Source: Micromonospora sp. NBC_01740
Lineage (GTDB): Bacteria; Actinomycetota; Actinomycetes; Mycobacteriales; Micromonosporaceae
NCBI RefSeq assembly: GCF_035920365.1
Contig: NZ_CP109150.1
Span: forward strand, 6,634,001 to 6,698,000
Reading direction: 5' to 3'
Length of the DNA: 64,000 nucleotides
The notes below the pieces were generated by a model. That model did not search any database and had not been told where the DNA came from. It worked only from the letters and a program-made list of their open reading frames with translations. Made by a program: the position numbers and the translations under genes. Below are positions 60,046-64,000 of this stretch, piece by piece; within the stretch, counting starts at the first letter, position 1, and each line of letters begins with the position of its first letter.

Positions 60046-60382
60046 CGAGGGCCGGGACACCTACCGGGAGTTCACCGAGGCGGTGAACATGAAGCCGGCC
60101 GAGCTGTCGACGTGGCTGGAGACCGACGAGTCGAAGCAGGTCGGCTGGCACAAGGGTGGGCGCTCCGGCGGCGGCGAGTCGGTCGGGCACGAGTCGGGCC
60201 GCAAGATCATCGAGCTGCTGCGGCGCAAGCGTGCCGAGCTCTCCGAGGGCGACTACCGGCACATGCGCAAGGTCGTCGGCTACGTCCGCCGGCACATGGC
60301 GCAGCGCCCCTCCGGCGACGTCCGCGACACGAAGTGGCGCTGGTCCCTGATGAACTGGGGCCACGACCCACTGAAGCGCTGA
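60032..60382 (+). CDS. DUF3140 family protein
   Basis: A 116-residue basic protein of the DUF3140 family: YREFTEAVNMKPAELSTWLETDESKQVGWHKGG in part, GRKIIELLRRKRAEL, DYRHMRKVVGYVRRHMAQRP and WRWSLMNWGHDPLK. Lys/Arg content and the helix pattern suggest nucleic-acid binding; its link to DUF2945 is conserved in many genomes but unexplained. ATG 60032 overlaps the upstream gene by 14 bases. Confidence 0.85.
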   Translation: MSRADEGRDTYREFTEAVNMKPAELSTWLETDESKQVGWHKGGRSGGGESVGHESGRKIIELLRRKRAELSEGDYRHMRKVVGYVRRHMAQRPSGDVRDTKWRWSLMNWGHDPLKR

Positions 60383-60392
60383 GCCCGTCCGC

Positions 60393-60418
60393 TTGACCCT
60401 GCCACTGACGGCAGGGTC
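60393..60418 (+). promoter_or_regulatory. MerR-type operator/promoter of the SDR-merR operon
   Basis: TTGACC (60393-60398) begins a perfect inverted repeat, GACCCTGCC-ACTGAC-GGCAGGGTC (60395-60418). The dyad follows the -35 box as in MerR-regulated promoters; a GACGAT -10-like sequence (60420-60425) is 21 bases from TTGACC, a long spacer. The operon encodes its own MerR protein. Confidence 0.75.
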
Positions 60419-60432
60419 CGACGATCCGCACC

Positions 60433-61182
60433 ATGAGTCGAGCGCAACGCAGGATCGTCGTCGTCACCGGTGCGGGCACCGGGATCGGGCGGGCCACGGC
60501 CCGTGAGTTCAGCGCCCAGGGGGCGTACGTCGTCGCGGTGGGACGACGGGCCGCGCCACTGGCGGAGACCGCCGCCGGCCACCCCGGCATCGAACCGCTG
60601 GTCGCCGACGTCACCGCTCCCGGCGCCGCGGAGCTGATCGTCGGCACCGCCACGCAGCGGCACGGCCGCCTCGACGTGCTGGTCAACAACGCGGGCGTGG
60701 CCGGCGGCGGTCCGCTCGGTTCGCTCGCCCCCGAGACCGTCGAGCGACACCTGGCGACGAACCTGGTGGCGCCGCTCCTGCTCACCCAGGCGGCGGTGCC
60801 GGCGCTGACCGACAGCCGGGGCGTCGTCGTCAACGTCACCACGTCGGTCGGGTCGCGGGCCTGGCCGGGCAGCTCGCTGTACGCGGCCGGGAAGTCCGCC
60901 CTGGACTCGCTGACCCGCAGCTGGGCGGTGGAGCTCGCGCCGTCCGGGATCAGGGTGGTGGCGGTGGCGCCCGGCGCCGTCGACACCCCGATCGGCGCGC
61001 ACCAGAGGCTGACGCCGCAGCAGCAGGCCGACGTCCGCCGCTGGCAGGTGGAGCGGACGCCGCTGGGACGCATCGGGCGTCCCGAGGAGGTGGCGTGGGC
61101 GATCCTGCGCCTCGCCGACCCGGCGGCCGGCTTCGTCACCGGCGTCGTACTGCCGGTCGACGGTGGCGCCGTGATCGCGTGA
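60433..61182 (+). CDS. Short-chain dehydrogenase/reductase, regulated by MerR
   Basis: A 249-residue SDR: cofactor motif VVTGAGTGIGRATARE, NNAG in VLVNNAGVAGGG, catalytic Ser in VTTSVGSRA, YAAGK and the C-terminal VLPVDGGAVI. All four catalytic positions are present. Substrate unknown; in MerR-SDR pairs the SDR is usually induced by the compound the regulator senses. ATG 60433 lies 15 bases after the operator dyad. Confidence 0.93.
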   Translation: MSRAQRRIVVVTGAGTGIGRATAREFSAQGAYVVAVGRRAAPLAETAAGHPGIEPLVADVTAPGAAELIVGTATQRHGRLDVLVNNAGVAGGGPLGSLAPETVERHLATNLVAPLLLTQAAVPALTDSRGVVVNVTTSVGSRAWPGSSLYAAGKSALDSLTRSWAVELAPSGIRVVAVAPGAVDTPIGAHQRLTPQQQADVRRWQVERTPLGRIGRPEEVAWAILRLADPAAGFVTGVVLPVDGGAVIA

Positions 61183-61229
61183 CGGCGTCGCCCGCCGCAC
61201 TGGTAGAACGGTGCCCGGAGGTACGGACC

Positions 61230-61595
61230 ATGCTGATCGGCGAGCTGGCGGAGGCCACCGGCACCACCCCACGCGCGCTGCGGCACTACGAGCGGCACGG
61301 GCTGCTCGACTCCCGGCGGGCCCACAACGGCTACCGGATCTACGACGAGCGGTCGGTGGGCCGCGTGCGCAACATCCGTCACCTGCTGGCCGCCGGCCTG
61401 ACGCTGGACGACGTGCGGACGTTCCTGCCCTGCCTGGACGGGGACGTGGCCGCCGCCCCGCCCGCGCCGGCCGGTGTCCGGGTCGCCCTGGACCGCCTCG
61501 CGGTGCTCGACGCCCGCATCGCGGCGCAGACGGCGGCACGCGACCGGCTGGCGGCGGCCCTGCGCGCGGCGGGCACGGCCGTCCCAGAAGTCTGA
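61230..61595 (+). CDS. MerR-family transcriptional regulator
   Basis: A 121-residue regulator with the MerR winged helix MLIGELAEATGTTPRALRHYERHGLL in part, GYRIYDERSVGRVRNIRHLLAAGLTLDDVR in part, and a short coiled-coil dimer helix (LDARIAAQTAARDRLAAAL). No Cys pair of metal sensors is present; one Cys (FLPCLDGD) lies at the usual hinge. I chose ATG 61230 with GGAGG eight bases upstream; an upstream GTG overlaps the SDR stop as GTGA (61179-61182) and is the alternative. Likely represses or activates the operator at 60393-60418. Confidence 0.88.
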   Translation: MLIGELAEATGTTPRALRHYERHGLLDSRRAHNGYRIYDERSVGRVRNIRHLLAAGLTLDDVRTFLPCLDGDVAAAPPAPAGVRVALDRLAVLDARIAAQTAARDRLAAALRAAGTAVPEV

Positions 61596-61717
61596 CGACG
61601 ACGCGGACCCGCCGCCCCTGCCCCGACCCACGGCCGTCCCGCACCGTTCGACGGCGGCGCGGGTCCTGCCGCCCTCCCCGGGCAGGGCCCGTGCCGGCGC
61701 GCGGCGGGCGGCGCCCG

Positions 61718-64000
61718 TCAGTGGTCGGCGCTGTTCCAGTCCCGGCCCTCGCCGACGGAGACCTCCAGCGGCACCGACAGCGGGTGCGCCCCGCCCATCT
61801 CCCGCCGCACCAGCGCCTCCAGGGTCTCCCGTTCGCCCGGGGCGACCTCGAAGACCAGCTCGTCGTGCACCTGGAGCAGCATCCGCGAGCGCAGGCCCGC
61901 CTCGCGCAGCGCCGTGTCGACGTGCAGCATGGCGACCTTGATGATGTCGGCCGCCGAACCCTGGATGGGAGCGTTGAGCGCCATCCGCTCCGCCATCTCC
62001 CGGCGCTGCCGGTTGTCGCTGACCAGGTCGGGCAGGTAGCGGCGGCGGCCCAGGATGGTGGAGGTGTAACCGTCGTGCCGGGCGCGGGCGACGACCTCCT
62101 GGAGGTAGTCGCGCACGCCCCCGAAACCGGCGAAGTAGTTCTCCATCAGCCCGCGCGCCTCCTCGGCGGTGATCCCGAGCTGCTGGGAGAGGCCGAACGC
62201 GCTCAGCCCGTACGCCAGGCCGTAGTTCATTGCCTTGATCTTGCGCCGCTGGTCGGCGGTGACCTCGCCGACCGGCACCTCGAAGACCGACGAGGCGGTG
62301 GCGGCGTGGAAGTCGGCACCGGAGTTGAACGCCTCGATGAGCGCGTCGTCCGACGACAGGTGCGCCATGATCCGCATCTCGATCTGGCTGTAGTCGGCGG
62401 TGAGCAGGCAGTCGTAGCCCTCCCCCACCACGAAGGCGCGCCGGATGCGGCGGCCCTCCTCGGTGCGGATCGGGATGTTCTGCAGGTTGGGCTCGGTCGA
62501 GGAGAGCCGCCCCGTGGCCGCCACCGTCTGGTTGAACGTGGTGTGGATGCGGCCGTCGTCGGAGACCGACTTGAGCAGCCCGTCGACGGTCGTCTTGAGC
62601 TTCGCCACGTCCCGGTGGCGCAGCAGGTGGGCCAGCACCGGGTGCGGGTTCTGCGCGTGCAGCCACTGGAGGGCGTCGGCGTCGGTGGTGTAGCCGGTCT
62701 TGATCTTCTTGGTCTTGGGCAGGCCCAGCTCGCCGAAGAGGATCTCCTGCAACTGCTTCGGCGAGCCGAGGTTGAACTCCCGGCCGACCGACTCGTAGGC
62801 CCCCTGGGCGGCGGCCTTCACCTCGGCGGCGAAGTGCGCCTCCAACTCGGAGAGATAGTGCGTGTCGGCGGCGATGCCGGTGCGTTCCATGTCGGCGAGC
62901 ACCCGCATCAGCGGCAGCTCCACCCCGGCCATCAGCCGCGCCGACTGCTCGCCGTCGCGGGACAGCTCGGCGTCGATCGCGTCGGCCAGGTCGAGGGTGG
63001 CGCGGGCCTGGAGCATGAGGTTCTGCTCCGCCTCGCCGTCGTTGCCGAGCCCCTCCAGGGTGAGCTGGCCGGTCTCCGGGGCGTCGACCCGCAGCTCGCG
63101 GTGCAGGTAGCGCAGGGCCAGGTCGGTCAGGTCGTAGGAGCGCTGGTCGGGGCGGGCCAGGTAGGCCGCGATCTGGGTGTCGCGGAGGATGCCCTCCAGG
63201 TGCCAGCCGTGCGCGGCGAACGCCAGCACCGCCGGCTTGCTGTCGTGCAGCACCTTGGGCCGCCCGGCGTCGGCCAGCCAGGCCGCCAGGGCCGCCTCGT
63301 CGGTCGGCTCCAGGGTGGCGGGATCGCACCAGGCCGCCGCACCGCCGGCGGTGGCCAGCGCCAGCCCGGTCACCGAGGCGGTGTGCCGACGGTTGGGACC
63401 CGTGTCGAGCTTCGCCGCCACGCCCACCGGGGTGTCGGCCGGCGCGTGCGTCTCCAGCCACCCGGCGAGCGCCCCGGGCTCGGTGAGCACCTCGCCGGTC
63501 AGGTCGAACCCGGACTCGGCCTCCGGCTCCACCGCCTCCAGGTACTGGTAGAGCCGGTCGCGCAGGATGCGGAACTCGAGGGTGTCGAAGACCTGGTGGA
63601 CGGCCTCGCGGTCCCACCCCTCCCACCGCGCGTCCTCGGGGCGCAGCGGCAGTTCCAGGTCGGAGACGAGACAGTTGATCTCGTAGTTGCGGATCACGTC
63701 GGCGAGCCGCTCGCGCAGGCTGTCGCCGGCCTTTCCCTTGATCTCGTCGGCCCGCGCGACGACCCCGTCGACCCCGCCGTACGTGTTGATCCACTTCGCG
63801 GCGGTCTTCGGCCCGACCCCGGGCACGCCGGGCAGGTTGTCGCTGGTCTCGCCGACCAGGGCGGCCAGGTCGCGGTAGCGCTCCGGGGGGACGCCGTACT
63901 TCGCCTCGATCGCCGCCGGGTCCATCCGGGCCAGGTCCGAGACGCCCTTGCGCGGGTAGAGCACCGTGATCTGGTCGCCGACGAGCTGGAACGCGTCCCG
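61718..64000 (-). CDS. polA: DNA polymerase I (N-terminal end outside window)
   Basis: PolA fills gaps in excision repair and removes primers. About 760 C-terminal residues are present: the end of the 5' nuclease domain (LVGDQITVLYPRKGVSD, LVGETSDNLPGVPGVGPKTAAKW, a helix-hairpin-helix motif), a 3'-5' exonuclease-like domain, and the polymerase domain with motif A DYSQIEMRIMAHLS, the O-helix RRKIKAMNYGLAYG and motif C VHDELVFEV. The proofreading site is degenerate: the usual DxE is LDTG and the second acidic site reads LHDSKP, as in Taq and mycobacterial PolA. The 5' end lies past base 64000. Confidence 0.96.
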   Translation of the reverse strand, partial: RDAFQLVGDQITVLYPRKGVSDLARMDPAAIEAKYGVPPERYRDLAALVGETSDNLPGVPGVGPKTAAKWINTYGGVDGVVARADEIKGKAGDSLRERLADVIRNYEINCLVSDLELPLRPEDARWEGWDREAVHQVFDTLEFRILRDRLYQYLEAVEPEAESGFDLTGEVLTEPGALAGWLETHAPADTPVGVAAKLDTGPNRRHTASVTGLALATAGGAAAWCDPATLEPTDEAALAAWLADAGRPKVLHDSKPAVLAFAAHGWHLEGILRDTQIAAYLARPDQRSYDLTDLALRYLHRELRVDAPETGQLTLEGLGNDGEAEQNLMLQARATLDLADAIDAELSRDGEQSARLMAGVELPLMRVLADMERTGIAADTHYLSELEAHFAAEVKAAAQGAYESVGREFNLGSPKQLQEILFGELGLPKTKKIKTGYTTDADALQWLHAQNPHPVLAHLLRHRDVAKLKTTVDGLLKSVSDDGRIHTTFNQTVAATGRLSSTEPNLQNIPIRTEEGRRIRRAFVVGEGYDCLLTADYSQIEMRIMAHLSSDDALIEAFNSGADFHAATASSVFEVPVGEVTADQRRKIKAMNYGLAYGLSAFGLSQQLGITAEEARGLMENYFAGFGGVRDYLQEVVARARHDGYTSTILGRRRYLPDLVSDNRQRREMAERMALNAPIQGSAADIIKVAMLHVDTALREAGLRSRMLLQVHDELVFEVAPGERETLEALVRREMGGAHPLSVPLEVSVGEGRDWNSADH

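Overview
This window is a GC-rich (above 70 percent G+C by eye) actinobacterial chromosome segment, most likely from Micromonospora or another Micromonosporaceae. The evidence is the presence of RbpA, WhiA, OpcA, a mycothiol-type DinB-fold enzyme, a CoaE-GrpB fusion and an XRE-DUF5753 regulator, frequent GTG/TTG starts, and many promoters whose only recognisable element is a TANNNT -10 box 5-7 bases before the start codon (leaderless mRNAs). The backbone is the vertically inherited core block known from Streptomyces and relatives. I see no tRNA, rRNA, insertion sequence, prophage or CRISPR array.

Left part (1-14.3 kb): a central-carbon block. tkt (3' end only), tal, pgi, zwf, opcA and pgl run on the plus strand. 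Every junction from tal to pgl carries, or has the remains of, a short element that bridges the two genes with a mini-ORF overlapping both as NTGA. pgl meets rbpA at a 25-bp palindrome. On the minus strand follow rapZ-yvcK-whiA-gap-pgk-tpiA-secG-rbpA: phosphodegradation and cell-wall control, a sporulation regulator, lower glycolysis, and small secretion and transcription factors.

Middle part (14.5-31 kb): DNA repair and accessory genes. A GYD-like small protein and recQ sit between rapZ and uvrC. They are followed by an MFS carrier, a Tat-type Rieske lipoprotein, uvrA, rsgA, a maleylpyruvate-isomerase-like enzyme with a metallo-beta-lactamase-fold hydrolase, a DedA protein, a methyltransferase, a cold-shock protein, and an ArsR-MFS operon with a visible operator.

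Right part (31-64 kb): several compact regulated modules. These are an unusual possible M15-like protein; a MarR-hydrolase operon divergent from an MMPL transporter; a DedA-PAP2 fusion whose PAP2 half has lost its catalytic motifs; typA; a cytoplasmic serine hydrolase, a dipeptide epimerase and an NlpC/P60 peptidase that could together recycle murein peptides; TerC under a yybP-ykoY manganese riboswitch; pnuC-nadR for nicotinamide riboside salvage; uvrB; an internally duplicated membrane-anchored protein; coaE-grpB; padR-gyrI behind a perfect 18-bp palindrome; rpsA; the DUF2945-DUF3140 pair; an SDR-merR operon behind a MerR-type inverted repeat; and polA (5' end cut off by the window). Together uvrA, uvrB, uvrC and polA give the core of nucleotide excision repair.

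The most novel-looking signals are the bridging mini-ORF elements (1839-1922, 5118-5216, 6226-6300, 42971-43054 and a remnant at 3565-3609). They look like portable translational couplers inserted at start/stop overlaps.
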